Shown here one piece after another: positions 38,986 through 49,770 of a DNA stretch of 64,000 bases. The notes beneath the pieces are model-generated. The model was not told the origin of the DNA. It did not search any database and saw only the letters and a list, made by a program, of their open reading frames with translations. The translations under genes were made by a program, and so were the position numbers. Location: positions 124,001-188,000 of the forward strand of contig JADJET010000018.1 of NCBI GenBank assembly GCA_016708925.1, written 5' to 3'. Origin of the DNA: Gammaproteobacteria bacterium. Its GTDB lineage: Bacteria > Pseudomonadota > Gammaproteobacteria > Pseudomonadales > Porticoccaceae. Every line of letters starts with the position of its first letter. The first letter of the stretch is position 1.

Positions 38986-39723
38986 GTGAGCGCAGCCGCC
39001 GGAAGCCCCAGGTATCGCCGCATCCTGCTCAAGCTGAGTGGCGAAGAGCTGGTCGGCAGCGCGGAATTCGGGCTTGATCCCGTGGTGCTCGACCGCACCG
39101 CGCGGGAAGTTGCGCAACTGGTCGCGATCGGTGTGCAGGTGGGTCTGGTGACGGGTGGCGGCAACCTGTTTCGCGGCGCCGCGCTGGCTGCTGCGGGGAT
39201 GGACCGGGTGACCGGCGATCACATGGGCATGCTCGCGACCGTGATGAACGCGCTCGCACTGCGCGATGCGCTCGAACGCAGTGGTGTGGCGGCGCGGGTA
39301 ATGTCCGCGCTCGCCATGCCCGGCGTCGCGGAGCACTACGAACGGCGCCGGGCACTGAGCTATCTGGCGGCGGGCGAAGTGGTATTGTTTGCCGCCGGCA
39401 CCGGCAATCCGTTTTTCACCACCGACTCGGCGGCCTGTCTGCGCGCGATTGAAGTGGACGCGGACATCATGCTGAAGGCGACCAAGGTGGATGGCGTCTA
39501 TGCCGCAGATCCGGTGCGGGATCCGCAGGCGCAGTTCTATCCGCGCCTCACTTATGATCAGGTCCTGGAACGCAAGCTGGGCGTGATGGATCTCACGGCA
39601 ATCTGTCTGTGCCGGGACAACCGGATGCCGGTGCGGGTGTTCCGGATGTCGAAGCCTGGTGCTTTGTTGCAAATCGCTCTGGGCGGTAACGACGGTACAC
39701 TGATCGGGGAGAGTGAAGGGTGA
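38986..39723 (+). CDS. pyrH: UMP kinase
   Basis: Phosphorylates UMP to UDP and is regulated by GTP and UTP. The 245-residue amino acid kinase fold has [11 protein letters not shown] at the start, TGGGNLFRG for phosphate binding, and [12 protein letters not shown] late. GTG 38986 is the only fitting start. The stop overlaps the frr start by 4 bp (GTGA). Confidence 0.95.
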   Translation: MSAAAGSPRYRRILLKLSGEELVGSAEFGLDPVVLDRTAREVAQLVAIGVQVGLVTGGGNLFRGAALAAAGMDRVTGDHMGMLATVMNALALRDALERSGVAARVMSALAMPGVAEHYERRRALSYLAAGEVVLFAAGTGNPFFTTDSAACLRAIEVDADIMLKATKVDGVYAADPVRDPQAQFYPRLTYDQVLERKLGVMDLTAICLCRDNRMPVRVFRMSKPGALLQIALGGNDGTLIGESEG

Positions 39724-40277
39724 TCGAGGAACTGAAGGCTGACGCCAACGAACGGATGGAAAAGACGGTGGAAGCCCTGACCGCCACCCTGGGCAGACTG
39801 CGCACCGGGCGTGCGCACCCCGGGATTCTCGATGGTGTCATGGTGGATTATTACGGCAACTCGACGCCGCTGCGGCAGGTCGCCAACGTCACCGCCGCGG
39901 ATGCGCGGATGCTCACGATCGCGCCGTGGGAGAAGCAGATGGTGCGCGATATCGAGCGCGCCATCATCAACGCCGGGCTGGGTCTCAACCCGGTCACCGC
40001 GGGCGAGGTCATTCGCGTGCCCATGCCCGCGCTCACCGAAGAGACCCGCAAGGGCCTTATCCGGCAGGCGAAGGCGGAAGCCGAGCACACCCGGGTATCG
40101 GTAAGGAATATTCGGCGCGATGTGCTGGCCGATATTCGCGAATTGGAGAAAGCCAAGGAAATCGGCGAGGACGACGAACGCCGCGCACAGGACGACATTC
40201 AGCGGATCACGGATCGCCATATCGCCCGGGTCGATCTGCTGCTGGCCGAAAAAGAAAAAGATCTGATGGAAATCTGA
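39720..40277 (+). CDS. frr: Ribosome recycling factor
   Basis: Splits post-termination ribosomes with EF-G. The 185 residues have the usual length and the three-helix/beta two-domain layout, with [14 protein letters not shown] near 27-40 and [14 protein letters not shown] near 127-140. GTG start inside the end of pyrH gives tight coupling. Confidence 0.97.
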   Translation: MIEELKADANERMEKTVEALTATLGRLRTGRAHPGILDGVMVDYYGNSTPLRQVANVTAADARMLTIAPWEKQMVRDIERAIINAGLGLNPVTAGEVIRVPMPALTEETRKGLIRQAKAEAEHTRVSVRNIRRDVLADIRELEKAKEIGEDDERRAQDDIQRITDRHIARVDLLLAEKEKDLMEI

Positions 40278-40294
40278 CCCCCCGGGTGAAGGCC

Positions 40295-41065
40295 ATGACA
40301 GAGGCTGAATGCCAGGGTTCGAACGGCCACCCGCTGCGGCATGTGGCGATCATCATGGATGGCAACAGCCGCTGGGCCAGCGCACGGGGTCTGCGCGGCG
40401 TCAGCGGCCATCGTGCCGGCGTTGAACGGGTCCGTGACGTGCTGGACAGTTGTCAGGCGCACGACGTGGCGGTCATCACGCTGTTCGCCTTCAGCAGTGA
40501 GAACTGGCAGCGCCCGGCCGAAGAAGTCAGCGGCCTCATGGCGCTGTTTGCCAATTACCTCAGAAGAGAACAGCGCGAGCTGGTGCGCCGCGGTGTGCGG
40601 CTGCGCGTGGTGGGCGCGCGCGAGCGCTTCAGCGCCCGCCTCATTCGCCGCATTGACCGGGTGGAGGCGGCGACCGCCGGGGGGCGTTTGCTGCTCAATC
40701 TGGCCGTCGATTACGGCGGCCGCTGGGACATCGTCCGGGCGGCGAGGGCGCTGGCGGAGCGGGTACAGGCCGGCGCATTGTCCCCCGCCGATATCGACGA
40801 GACGGCGGTCGAGCGCCATCTCTGCCTTGGCGATGTGACGCCACCTGATCTGTGCATCCGTACGGCCGGCGAGCAGCGCTTGAGTAATTTCCTGCTGTGG
40901 CAGCTCGCCTACAGCGAACTTTATTTCGCCGACTGTTACTGGCCTGACTTCGACCGCGAGCATTTCAATGGTGCGGTCGGTGAATATTATCGTCGGCAGC
41001 GCCGCTTCGGGCGCGCCGCCAGCCAGATACTGGCGCCGGAGACCAAGTGCTCAAGCAGAGGATAA
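40295..41065 (+). CDS. uppS: Undecaprenyl diphosphate synthase
   Basis: Makes the C55 lipid carrier for peptidoglycan and other glycans. The 256-residue cis-prenyltransferase has HVAIIMDGNSRWA with the catalytic Asp, FAFSSENWQRP, and DLCIRTAGEQRLSNFLLWQ (in which the usual GGE reads AGE). ATG 40295 is 17 bp after frr. The end overlaps cdsA by 19 bp. Confidence 0.94.
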   Translation: MTEAECQGSNGHPLRHVAIIMDGNSRWASARGLRGVSGHRAGVERVRDVLDSCQAHDVAVITLFAFSSENWQRPAEEVSGLMALFANYLRREQRELVRRGVRLRVVGARERFSARLIRRIDRVEAATAGGRLLLNLAVDYGGRWDIVRAARALAERVQAGALSPADIDETAVERHLCLGDVTPPDLCIRTAGEQRLSNFLLWQLAYSELYFADCYWPDFDREHFNGAVGEYYRRQRRFGRAASQILAPETKCSSRG

Positions 41066-41880
41066 TCACCGGCCTCATTCTCGTCAGCGCGTTTGCGGGA
41101 TCGTTGCTTGTGCTGCCGGCGCTGGTCTTCGTCGCACTGATCGGCGCCGTGATTCTGCTGGGGGCCTGGGAATGGGGCCGTTTGGCCGGACTTGCGTCAC
41201 CAGCACAGCGGTCGGCCTATGTCGCGGTCGTCGCAGCCGCCATGGCGGCCTATCACTGGAGCGCCGTCGGGCAGCCGGTTGCCCTGCTGGCGGTCGCGGC
41301 GGGCTGGTGGCTGCTGATGCTGTTCTGGGTGCTCGATTACCCCGCCAGCGCGCGTCGATGGAATAACCGCCCGGTCGTTTTGTTCATGGGAGTGATGGTG
41401 CTGCTGCCGGCCTGGATCGCGCTCTACTGGCTGCTTGGCCGCGAGCAGGGTGCGCACTGGCTGGCGCTGGTGGTGGCAGTGGTCGCCAGCGCCGATATCG
41501 GGGCATTCTTCGGCGGACGCGCGTTTGGCCGCCGCCGGCTGGCGCCCGCCGTCAGTCCGGGCAAGACTTGGGAAGGCGTGCTGTGCGGCATGTCGCTGGC
41601 GCTGCTGGTGGGCGCGGCCTGCGCGCCCGGACTGGGGATTGCCGGCAAAGATGGGCTGTACTGGCTGGCGCTGATTCTCGCGACCAGCTTTGCCGGTGTG
41701 CTGGGCGATCTGGGGGAGAGCATGATCAAACGCGCCCGCGGGGTGAAAGACAGTGGGTCGGTGTTGCCCGGTCACGGCGGGGTGCTGGACCGAGTGGACA
41801 GTCTGTCGGCCGCTTTGCCGGTGTTTGCGCTGGGTATTGCGACGCTCGGCTTTTCCCGGGCGCTGGTAGCGCCCGGTTGA
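41047..41880 (+). CDS. cdsA: Phosphatidate cytidylyltransferase
   Basis: Makes CDP-diacylglycerol, the precursor of all phospholipids, in the inner membrane. The 277 residues hold about eight helices, and the C-terminal CDP-alcohol signature [23 protein letters not shown] is complete. The start overlaps uppS, and the stop overlaps the TTG start of dxr. Confidence 0.94.
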   Translation: MLKQRIITGLILVSAFAGSLLVLPALVFVALIGAVILLGAWEWGRLAGLASPAQRSAYVAVVAAAMAAYHWSAVGQPVALLAVAAGWWLLMLFWVLDYPASARRWNNRPVVLFMGVMVLLPAWIALYWLLGREQGAHWLALVVAVVASADIGAFFGGRAFGRRRLAPAVSPGKTWEGVLCGMSLALLVGAACAPGLGIAGKDGLYWLALILATSFAGVLGDLGESMIKRARGVKDSGSVLPGHGGVLDRVDSLSAALPVFALGIATLGFSRALVAPG

Positions 41881-43067
41881 GTACGGCTCGGGCGGCGCCG
41901 CGGGGTGTTTCCATCCTGGGCTCTACGGGGTCCATCGGCGTCAGTGCGCTGGACGTGATTGCGCGCCATCCCGGGCGTTTTCGGGTCATCGCGTTGAGCG
42001 GTTATCAGCGACTCGATGTGCTGGCCGCGCAGTGCCGGCAATTCGCGCCCGAGTTGGTTGCGGTGCCCACGGCGGCGGCAGCGCAGCAATTACGCGGTCT
42101 GGTGCCCGCGTCGACCCGCGTCGCGGCGGGCGCTGAAGGCCTGGACGCCGTAGCCGGACACGAGCGCGCCGATACCGTGATCGCGGCCATTGTCGGTGCC
42201 GCGGGCTTGTTGCCAACGCTCGCGGCGGCCCGCGCAGGCAAGCGCCTGTTACTGGCCAACAAGGAAGCGCTGGTAATGGCCGGGCGCCTGTTCATGGCGG
42301 AAGTTGCGCGCGGTGGCGCTACCTTGTTGCCCCTGGACAGCGAACACAATGCGATTTTTCAGTGTCTGCCGGCGGTTGGTGTAGATCGGGGCGGTGTGCG
42401 GCGACTGATCCTGTCCGCATCCGGGGGGCCGTTTCGCACCACGTCGCTCGAAGCTATCGAAGCCGCGACTCCGGACGAGGCCTGTGCCCACCCGAACTGG
42501 CGCATGGGCCGCAAGATTTCTGTCGATTCCGCGACCATGATGAACAAGGGGCTGGAGTTGATCGAAGCCTGCTGGTTGTTCGGCGTCGGGTCGGACCGGA
42601 TTGAGATACTGATCCACCCCCAGAGCATTGTGCACTCGCTGGTGGAATACACCGATGGCTCGGTGCTGGCGCAACTGGGTAACCCGGATATGCGCACGCC
42701 CATTGCCCACGCGCTGGGCTGGCCGGAGCGGATTGAATCCGGCGTCGCGCGACTTGATCTCACGGCGATAGCACAGTTGCAATTCTCCGCCCCGGACCCG
42801 CTGCGGTTTCCCTGCCTGCGACTGGCGTACGCGGCGGCCGCCGTCATGGGTGACGCGCCAGCCGCGCTCAACGCGGCCAACGAAGAATCAGTGACGGCAT
42901 TCCTCGCCGGCAAATTGAGGTTTACGCGGATTGCCGCGGTAGTGGATCAGGTGATGCAGCACTGGTGCGTTGCGGAACCGGACTGTATCGATGCTGTCCT
43001 GGACACTGACATCCGTGCCCGCGAACAGGCGCGCGGGTTTATTGAACGCTATGTAACCGAGGGTTGA
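41877..43067 (+). CDS. dxr: 1-deoxy-D-xylulose 5-phosphate reductoisomerase
   Basis: Commits DXP to the non-mevalonate isoprenoid pathway. The 396-residue protein has the NADPH site [28 protein letters not shown], and the metal/substrate region [16 protein letters not shown] 41877, overlapping the cdsA stop, is the only in-frame start before the Rossmann motif. This is an uncommon start codon but the spacing is normal for this operon. Confidence 0.94.
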   Translation: MSTARAAPRGVSILGSTGSIGVSALDVIARHPGRFRVIALSGYQRLDVLAAQCRQFAPELVAVPTAAAAQQLRGLVPASTRVAAGAEGLDAVAGHERADTVIAAIVGAAGLLPTLAAARAGKRLLLANKEALVMAGRLFMAEVARGGATLLPLDSEHNAIFQCLPAVGVDRGGVRRLILSASGGPFRTTSLEAIEAATPDEACAHPNWRMGRKISVDSATMMNKGLELIEACWLFGVGSDRIEILIHPQSIVHSLVEYTDGSVLAQLGNPDMRTPIAHALGWPERIESGVARLDLTAIAQLQFSAPDPLRFPCLRLAYAAAAVMGDAPAALNAANEESVTAFLAGKLRFTRIAAVVDQVMQHWCVAEPDCIDAVLDTDIRAREQARGFIERYVTEG

Positions 43068-43070
43068 CGC

Positions 43071-44423
43071 GTGGCAGTTGTACAGCAGGTGCTTTATTTC
43101 TTCCTGGTGTTGGGAGTATTGATCACCTTCCACGAATACGGCCATTTCTGGGTGGCGCGCCGGTGCGGCATTCGGGTTCTCCGATTTTCAGTCGGCTTCG
43201 GCCCGGCGCTGTTGCGCTGGCACGACCGCAGGGGCACCGAATTCGTGGTCGCCGCGCTACCCCTGGGTGGCTACGTCAAGATGCTGGACGAGCGCGAGGG
43301 CGAGGTCGCGGAGAGCGAGCGCGCGCACGCTTTCAACCGCAAATCGGTGGCGCAACGCATCGCCACGGTTGCCGCCGGGCCGCTGGCCAATTTTGCCCTC
43401 GCCGTGGTCGCTTACTGGATCGTGTTCGCGCTCGGTGTCCAGGGCATCGCACCGGTGGTGGCCAAGGTGACGCCGGACTCGGTGGCTGCCGTCGCGGGCC
43501 TCGCGGCGGGCGAAGAGATCGTGGCGGTGGACGGGGTGGCGACGCCGACCGTGCAGGCGTTGAGCGAGATGCTGGTGCGCCGGCTCGGCGACAGCGGGAC
43601 CATCAGCTTCCGGGTTGTTACCCGGGGAGCGACCGCTGAGCGCGAGTTGCGCGCGCAGCTTGTGCATTGGGACCTCGATCCCGTCGCGCCCGACCCCATC
43701 GGCGACATCGGTATCGAGCTCTATCGCCCGCCGATCCCGGCAGTGGTGGCGAGCGTGGAATCCGGGAGCCCGGCGGCCCAGGCCGGAATGCGCGCCGGGG
43801 ATCGTATCCTCGCGGCAAATGACACCGCCATCGCCGACTGGGCGCAATGGGTCGAGTATGTGCGCGCGCGCCCCGCGCAGACCATCGCGTTGGTGATTGA
43901 GCGGGCGGGAGAGCGGCGGGAGCTGAGTGTGACGCCGAAGTCGATCACCGCCGGTGGCGAGACCTTCGGGCAGGTGGGTGTGGCGGCAGCCGGAGTCGAG
44001 TGGCCCGCGGACTATCGACGCGAGCAACGTTACGGTCCCGTCGCTGCCCTGGTCAAGGGCGTTGCCACCACCTGGGATACCGCGGCGATGATTCTGGAGT
44101 CGGTCCGCAAAATGATAGTTGGCGATATCTCGGTGCGGCACTTGAGCGGGCCCATCACCATTGCTAAAGTGGCCGGCGCTTCGGCGCAGTATGGTTTGGT
44201 ACCCTTGTTGCAATTCATGGCGCTGCTCAGCGTCAGCTTCGGGGTGCTCAATTTGCTGCCGATCCCGGTGCTGGACGGCGGACACCTCGTGTATTACGCG
44301 CTGGAGGCCGCTCGGGGGCGGCCGCTTTCGGAGCGCATACAGGAGGCCGGGTACCGTATCGGTCTCTCCCTGGTGATAGGTTTGATGCTGCTGGCTTTAT
44401 ACAATGACGTTTCGCGCTTTTGA
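43071..44423 (+). CDS. rseP: RIP zinc metalloprotease RseP
   Basis: Site-2 protease cleaving RseA to release sigma-E during envelope stress. The 450-residue protein has HEYGH in the first helix, two PDZ domains (~115-200 and ~205-290), and the LDGGH motif in LLPIPVLDGGHLVYY. It begins with GTG three bases after the dxr stop and is followed without gap by bamA. Confidence 0.95.
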   Translation: MAVVQQVLYFFLVLGVLITFHEYGHFWVARRCGIRVLRFSVGFGPALLRWHDRRGTEFVVAALPLGGYVKMLDEREGEVAESERAHAFNRKSVAQRIATVAAGPLANFALAVVAYWIVFALGVQGIAPVVAKVTPDSVAAVAGLAAGEEIVAVDGVATPTVQALSEMLVRRLGDSGTISFRVVTRGATAERELRAQLVHWDLDPVAPDPIGDIGIELYRPPIPAVVASVESGSPAAQAGMRAGDRILAANDTAIADWAQWVEYVRARPAQTIALVIERAGERRELSVTPKSITAGGETFGQVGVAAAGVEWPADYRREQRYGPVAALVKGVATTWDTAAMILESVRKMIVGDISVRHLSGPITIAKVAGASAQYGLVPLLQFMALLSVSFGVLNLLPIPVLDGGHLVYYALEAARGRPLSERIQEAGYRIGLSLVIGLMLLALYNDVSRF

Positions 44424-46865
44424 ATGCGATTCGCACAGCGCGCCCGGCGGGCGCTCTCCATCGCCGCACTTTCTGAACCGCTTTTTTTGTGCCCGGAGTT
44501 GCTTGTCATCAAACCCTTACTGAGGCGTAGTCTGGCCGGGATCCGGCGCCGCGCGAGTGCGCTGGGCGTGTTGCTGCTGTTGGTGCCCGGACTGACGTTT
44601 GCGGCGGCTTTCCAGATCGAGGATGTGCGTATCGAGGGCCTGCAGCGAGTTTCCGCAGGCACCGTGTTCGCCGCCCTCCCGGTAAGCGCCGGCGACCTGA
44701 TCGATGACGCAGGGATAGGCGCTGCGATACAAACCCTGTTCCGCACCGGATATTTTGAAGACATCCGTATTGTGCGCGATGGCGACGTACTGGTGGTTCG
44801 GGTAGTGGAGCGTCCCGCCATTGCCGAGATCAAAATCGACGGCAACAAATCCATCGAAACAGATCAACTGCTGAAGGCGCTGCGCGAAGCGGGCCTGGCG
44901 GAAGGGCAGATTTTCAAGAAGACCGTGCTGGAAGGCATGGGGCAGGAGTTGCGGCGTCAGTACGTCGCGCAGGGACGTTATGGCGCCACGGTGAGCGCCG
45001 AAGCCCATGATCTGCCGCGCAACCGAGTCCGCATTGATCTCACCATCTCCGAAGGCAAGGTTGCGACGATCAAGCACATCAATATCGTGGGCAACCACAG
45101 TTTTGATGAACCCACCCTGCTCAAGATGTTCGAGCTCAAGACCTCGGGCATGTTTTCCTGGTTGAGCAGCGACGACAAGTATTCGCGCGAGAAGCTGTCT
45201 GGCGACCTCGAACGATTGGAGAGCTGGTATCGCGATCGCGGGTATCTGCGCTTTGCGGTGACGTCAACCCAGGTTTCGATCAGTCCGCAAAAGGATGCGG
45301 TCTTCATCACCGTTAACATCACCGAAGGCGATGTCTACACGGTGGGAGACGTGGAGCTCAGCGGAGAATTGATGCTGCCGGCGGAAGACCTGCGGAAGCT
45401 GATCGCGATGAAAAAAGGCGCAACCTTTTCCCAGGCGCTGATGACGGCGAGCAGCGAATTGCTGTCCAAGCGGTTGGGGGTCGAGGGTTATACCTTTGCC
45501 AAGGTGGAAGGTTTTCCCGAAGTTGACGAAGAAGCCAAAACCGCCAAAGTGACATTTGTGGTTACGCCGGGCGATCGTGCTTACGTTCGGCGCGTGGAAT
45601 TTCGTGGCAATATCAAGACAGCCGACGAAGTTCTGCGCCGGGAGATGCGGCAGATGGAGGGCGCTTCCGCTTCGACGGACCTGATCGAGCACTCGAAGGT
45701 GCGGCTCGAACGACTCGGAATTTTCAAGAAGGTGGACATCGAGACGCGGGAGGTCCCCGGCACCAGCGATCAGGTGGACGTGTTCTATACCGTGGAAGAA
45801 CAACCGTCCGGCAGCATCGGCGCCAGCCTCGGACTCGCTCAGGGAGCGGGCATCATTCTCGGCGCCAATATCCAGGAAAATAATTTCCTGGGCTCCGGCA
45901 ACACGGTGGGCTTCGGCGTCAGTACCAGCCAATACCGCGAGATGGCGTCGCTTAATTACACCGACCCCTATTTCACCAAGGATGGCGTGAGTGTCGGCTA
46001 CTCCCTGGGCGTGACGCAAACCGACTACAGCGAGTTGAATATGACCTCCTACTCGACGGATAGCTATACCGCGAACACCAACTTCAGTTATCCCTATTCC
46101 GATACCGGCCGCATCGGGTTGGGGTTTGGCGTGGAATCTCTCACATTGAAGCCAGGTGCTCTTTCCACCGTCGAGCTCCTCGAGTTCATCCTGAAAAATG
46201 GCGATCAGTTCAATATGCTGACCACCAATTTCAACTGGAGCGAATCGAATCTGAATCGCGGCCAGCTGCCTACTCGGGGCGCGTCGAAACGAGTCCGGTT
46301 CGAGTTGACTGTCCCTGGCAGCGACCTAGAGTTCTACCGGCTCACCTATACGGGGCACTACTATCGCCCGTTGTCGGGTGATTTGACGTTTCATCTGCGT
46401 CAAGATGTTGGTTACGGCGATGGCTATGGCAATACCCAGGACCTGCCATTCTTCAAGAACTACTTCGGTGGTGGTTTTGATTCGGTGCGCGGGATCAAAC
46501 GCAACACCCTGGGTCCGGAGGATACCCCTATTTATCCAGAACTCACCCGATCCAATGCCATTGGCGGCAATGTCAGCGCCAATGGCAGTGCCGAAGTGCT
46601 GTTTCCGGTTCCCTTCCTGAAGGATCGTCGCAATATCCAGCTTGCGCTGTTTCTGGATGCGGGCAACATTTTCAACACTAATTGTGGCAAGGGGCAGGTG
46701 GACTGTGCTGCGCCAAATATCGGTGATTTGCGCTATTCAACCGGGTTGAGCGGTATCTGGTTGAGCGGCTTTGGTCCGATCCAGTTGAGTTTCGCGAAAG
46801 TGCTCAATGCGCAGTCGACGGACGAAACCGAGTTTTTCCAGTTTTCTTTCGGGCAGACGTTCTAA
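44424..46865 (+). CDS. bamA: Outer membrane assembly factor BamA
   Basis: Inserts beta-barrel proteins into the outer membrane. The 813-residue protein has a signal peptide, five POTRA domains (~62-465) and a 16-strand barrel ending in FSFGQTF with a C-terminal Phe. The loop-6 motif reads VRGIKRNTLGP, not the usual VRGF. The ATG directly abuts the rseP stop and gives an unusually long (~60 residue) pre-sequence, so the true start may lie downstream, though no better site is obvious. Confidence 0.95.
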   Translation: MRFAQRARRALSIAALSEPLFLCPELLVIKPLLRRSLAGIRRRASALGVLLLLVPGLTFAAAFQIEDVRIEGLQRVSAGTVFAALPVSAGDLIDDAGIGAAIQTLFRTGYFEDIRIVRDGDVLVVRVVERPAIAEIKIDGNKSIETDQLLKALREAGLAEGQIFKKTVLEGMGQELRRQYVAQGRYGATVSAEAHDLPRNRVRIDLTISEGKVATIKHINIVGNHSFDEPTLLKMFELKTSGMFSWLSSDDKYSREKLSGDLERLESWYRDRGYLRFAVTSTQVSISPQKDAVFITVNITEGDVYTVGDVELSGELMLPAEDLRKLIAMKKGATFSQALMTASSELLSKRLGVEGYTFAKVEGFPEVDEEAKTAKVTFVVTPGDRAYVRRVEFRGNIKTADEVLRREMRQMEGASASTDLIEHSKVRLERLGIFKKVDIETREVPGTSDQVDVFYTVEEQPSGSIGASLGLAQGAGIILGANIQENNFLGSGNTVGFGVSTSQYREMASLNYTDPYFTKDGVSVGYSLGVTQTDYSELNMTSYSTDSYTANTNFSYPYSDTGRIGLGFGVESLTLKPGALSTVELLEFILKNGDQFNMLTTNFNWSESNLNRGQLPTRGASKRVRFELTVPGSDLEFYRLTYTGHYYRPLSGDLTFHLRQDVGYGDGYGNTQDLPFFKNYFGGGFDSVRGIKRNTLGPEDTPIYPELTRSNAIGGNVSANGSAEVLFPVPFLKDRRNIQLALFLDAGNIFNTNCGKGQVDCAAPNIGDLRYSTGLSGIWLSGFGPIQLSFAKVLNAQSTDETEFFQFSFGQTF

Positions 46866-46973
46866 GCCTGGAGTCGGTGACGGAATTGGTGGCCGGAGAC
46901 ATGATCCGGACGCAGACTCCGGGGATGGTTATCAGCGTTCGTGACAGTTTAATCACCTAGTGGGGGAGATGTT

Positions 46974-47486
46974 GTGAGACGAATTTTTGCAGGGTCCGTG
47001 CTTGTCTTGGCGTTTTTTGCGCTTCCCGCGGCAGCGGTCGATAAAATTGCGGTGGTTGATATTCAGCGGGTGATTTTTACGTCCGATGTGGCCAAGGCTC
47101 GGCAGAAGCAGCTCCAGGCTGAATCGGAATTCGTCGGGTTGCAGGCAAAATATGACAGTATCGCGGCCGACGTGAAAGCTCTGCAGAAGAAAATCGAAGC
47201 AGAGCGCGATACCATGTCCCAGGAACAGGCGACCGAAAATCAAAAGAAAATGGAATACCTGCGCGCGGATTACGAGCTGGTAGAACGCAAATTGCGAGCC
47301 GAGGTACAACAGTTGCAAGGCAAGATCATGGAAGAACTGCAGCCCAAGGTTCAGGCCGCGCTTAAAGAGCTGGTGGACGCCGAAGGCATTACGCTGTTGT
47401 TGCAGCGCGAGGCAGTGATCGTGGCCGATCCCGGACTGGATGTTACCAGCAAGCTGCTTGAGCGGCTCAACGCCAAGACCAAGTAA
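46974..47486 (+). CDS. skp: Periplasmic chaperone Skp/OmpH
   Basis: Holds unfolded outer membrane proteins on the way to BamA. The 170-residue precursor has a signal peptide cut after PAAA (~residue 21), then IAVVDIQRVIF and long helical arms (~50-130). It starts with GTG, preceded by GGGGGAG. The next gene, lpxD, begins immediately after its stop. Confidence 0.93.
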   Translation: MRRIFAGSVLVLAFFALPAAAVDKIAVVDIQRVIFTSDVAKARQKQLQAESEFVGLQAKYDSIAADVKALQKKIEAERDTMSQEQATENQKKMEYLRADYELVERKLRAEVQQLQGKIMEELQPKVQAALKELVDAEGITLLLQREAVIVADPGLDVTSKLLERLNAKTK

Positions 47487-48518
47487 GTGGCGGAAAGCGG
47501 CCGCGTCCTGAGTGAGATCGCCACGCATATCGGTGCGACCGTGCGCGGCGATCCGACGCTCAGGATTTATGGCTTGAATACCTTGAAGGATGCGCGCGTC
47601 GGCGAGCTGAGCTTTTTTGCCAACAGCGCGTACCGCGACCAATTGGCGCAAACAAGCGCCGCGGCGGTCATTTTGGCCGCATCCGACGCGAGTCACTTCG
47701 CTGGCCACGCCCTGATCGCCAGCGATGCCTATGTCGCCTATGCCCGCGCCACCGCGTTGTTCGACACGACCCCTCCCGCCGAGACCGGCGTGCATCCCAG
47801 CGCAGTCATTCACCCCACCGCAACCGTGGCCGCAAGCGCCGCGATCGGTGCTCATGTGACCGTCGGCGCTGGCGCGTCGATCGGCGAGCGCGTTGTGCTC
47901 GGCCCGGGCACCAGTATCGGCGCGAATTCCGTTGTCGGCGCCGATTGCCGCATCGCCGCGAATGTCACGATTTATCACGGCGTGCGCATCGGCGCCGGCG
48001 TGGTCATTCATGGCGGCGCGGTCTTGGGTGCCGATGGTTTTGGTTTTGCCAACGACGGCGGCCGCTGGGTCAAGATTCACCAGCTGGGTGGCGTGATCAT
48101 CGGTGACGGCGTGGAGATTGGCGCCTGCACCACCATTGATCGCGGTGCGCTGGGCGACACGGTTATCGAAGCGGGGGTTATCCTCGATAACCATGTTCAG
48201 ATCGGTCATAACGTGCATCTGGGCGAAAACACCGCGATGGCCGCTTATGCGGCGATTGCCGGCAGCACCACGGTGGGCAAGAACTGCATCTTTGCCGGTC
48301 AGTCGGGGGCGGTCGGGCACGTCAGCATTTGTGACAATGTCATCGCCCACGCGCGCTGCACTTTGTCCAAGTCCATCACCCGGCCCGGGGCTTATTCCGC
48401 CGATCTGTTGATGGACGAGACGCCGCAGTGGCGGCGCAACGCGGCGCGGTTCCGGCATCTGGATGAGTTGGTACGGCGGGTGAAAAAATTGGAAAACAAG
48501 ATCGGTGACGAATCGTGA
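47487..48518 (+). CDS. lpxD: UDP-3-O-acylglucosamine N-acyltransferase
   Basis: Third step of lipid A synthesis. The 343-residue protein has a uridine-binding N-terminal domain (~1-100), a hexapeptide-repeat beta-helix (~105-290) with the catalytic His in [16 protein letters not shown], and a C-terminal helix. It starts at GTG 47487, directly after skp. The catalytic motif [19 protein letters not shown] is intact. Confidence 0.95.
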   Translation: MAESGRVLSEIATHIGATVRGDPTLRIYGLNTLKDARVGELSFFANSAYRDQLAQTSAAAVILAASDASHFAGHALIASDAYVAYARATALFDTTPPAETGVHPSAVIHPTATVAASAAIGAHVTVGAGASIGERVVLGPGTSIGANSVVGADCRIAANVTIYHGVRIGAGVVIHGGAVLGADGFGFANDGGRWVKIHQLGGVIIGDGVEIGACTTIDRGALGDTVIEAGVILDNHVQIGHNVHLGENTAMAAYAAIAGSTTVGKNCIFAGQSGAVGHVSICDNVIAHARCTLSKSITRPGAYSADLLMDETPQWRRNAARFRHLDELVRRVKKLENKIGDES

Positions 48519-48540
48519 ACCTATTCTCCAGGCCCCTGAC

Positions 48541-48984
48541 ATGAGCTCTTTGTCGATCGAAGACATTCAACGTTTGTTGCCCCACCGCTATCCGATGCTG
48601 TTGATCGACAGGGTGGTGGAGGTGGATGCCGGCAAGCGCATTCTGGCGTACAAAAACATCACGGTTAATGAGCAGGTATTCACCGGTCATTTTCCGGTCA
48701 AGCCCATATTTCCCGGCGTCCTCATCATCGAGGCCATGGCCCAGGCGGCGGGCGTGCTGGGCTTCGTCACCGTCGATCGGCAGCCTGGGGACGAGCGTCT
48801 TTATCTGTTTGCCGGTGTCGACGGGGTGCGCTTCAAGCGCCCGGTGGTGCCCGGCGATCGGATGATGCTGACGGCGGAGATCGACACCCGCAAGCGCAAT
48901 ATCTGGCGCTTCAGTTGCAGCGCCAGCGTCGACGAAAAGCTGGTGTGTGAGGCGAGCATTCTGTGCGCGCTCGAGGCCCCCTGA
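48541..48984 (+). CDS. fabZ: 3-hydroxyacyl-ACP dehydratase FabZ
   Basis: Dehydrates 3-hydroxyacyl-ACP in fatty acid elongation. The 147-residue hotdog-fold protein has the active-site His in [24 protein letters not shown] 48541 gives [18 protein letters not shown], a standard start. A GTG at 48505 would overlap lpxD. It competes with lipid A synthesis for the same substrate pool. Confidence 0.95.
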   Translation: MSSLSIEDIQRLLPHRYPMLLIDRVVEVDAGKRILAYKNITVNEQVFTGHFPVKPIFPGVLIIEAMAQAAGVLGFVTVDRQPGDERLYLFAGVDGVRFKRPVVPGDRMMLTAEIDTRKRNIWRFSCSASVDEKLVCEASILCALEAP

Positions 48985-48994
48985 GCAAGGTCCC

Positions 48995-49765
48995 ATGATC
49001 GATCCCCTGGCGAAGATAGACCCCAAAGCCAGTCTGGGCCGCAATGTGACCATCGGCCCCTGGACCCATGTCGGACCCGATGTGGAGATCGGCGATAACA
49101 CCATCGTCCATTCCCATGCGGTGCTCAAGGGTCCGACCCGCATCGGGCGCGACAATGTCATCTATCAGTTCGCGACGGTGGGTGAGGACACGCCGGATGT
49201 GAAGTACCAGGGCGAGCCGACCCGGCTGATCATCGGCGACAACAACCGTATCCGCGAGGGCGTCACCATCCATCGCGGCACCGTGCAGGATCGGGGCGAG
49301 ACGCGCATCGGCAGTCACAACCTGATCATGGCGTATGTTCACATCGGGCATGACTGCGTGATCGGCGACCATATCATCATGGTCAATAACGCCTCGCTGG
49401 CCGGTCACGTCCGGGTCGATGACTGGGCGTTCCTGTCCGGATTTACCATGTTGCACCAGCATGTGCAGGTGGGCGCGCACTCTTTCCTCGGCGCGGCGGC
49501 GTTCCTCAATCAGGACTTGCCCGCCTACATCATGGCGGTCGGCTATCCGGCGACGCCAAGGACCATCAACAAGGTGGGGTTGGCGCGGCGGGGCTTTACG
49601 CCGGCGCAGATCCGGCTGGTGCAGGGAGCTTATCGAACCCTCTATCGGCGCGGCCTGAAGCTGGACGAAGCCCTCGCGGCCCTGGATGCCACACCGGATC
49701 CCGATGCGGTGCTGGCGCCGCTGCTCCAGTCGATTCGGCGCTCCCAACGCGGCATCATCCGCTGA
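48995..49765 (+). CDS. lpxA: UDP-N-acetylglucosamine acyltransferase
   Basis: First step of lipid A synthesis. The 256-residue beta-helix acyltransferase starts MIDPLAKIDPKASLG and carries the catalytic His in AYVHIGHDCVIGDH. The C-terminal domain has the LVQGAYRTLYRRGL helix. AAGG lies before ATG 48995, 10 bp after fabZ. Confidence 0.95.
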   Translation: MIDPLAKIDPKASLGRNVTIGPWTHVGPDVEIGDNTIVHSHAVLKGPTRIGRDNVIYQFATVGEDTPDVKYQGEPTRLIIGDNNRIREGVTIHRGTVQDRGETRIGSHNLIMAYVHIGHDCVIGDHIIMVNNASLAGHVRVDDWAFLSGFTMLHQHVQVGAHSFLGAAAFLNQDLPAYIMAVGYPATPRTINKVGLARRGFTPAQIRLVQGAYRTLYRRGLKLDEALAALDATPDPDAVLAPLLQSIRRSQRGIIR

Positions 49766-49770
49766 ATCCG

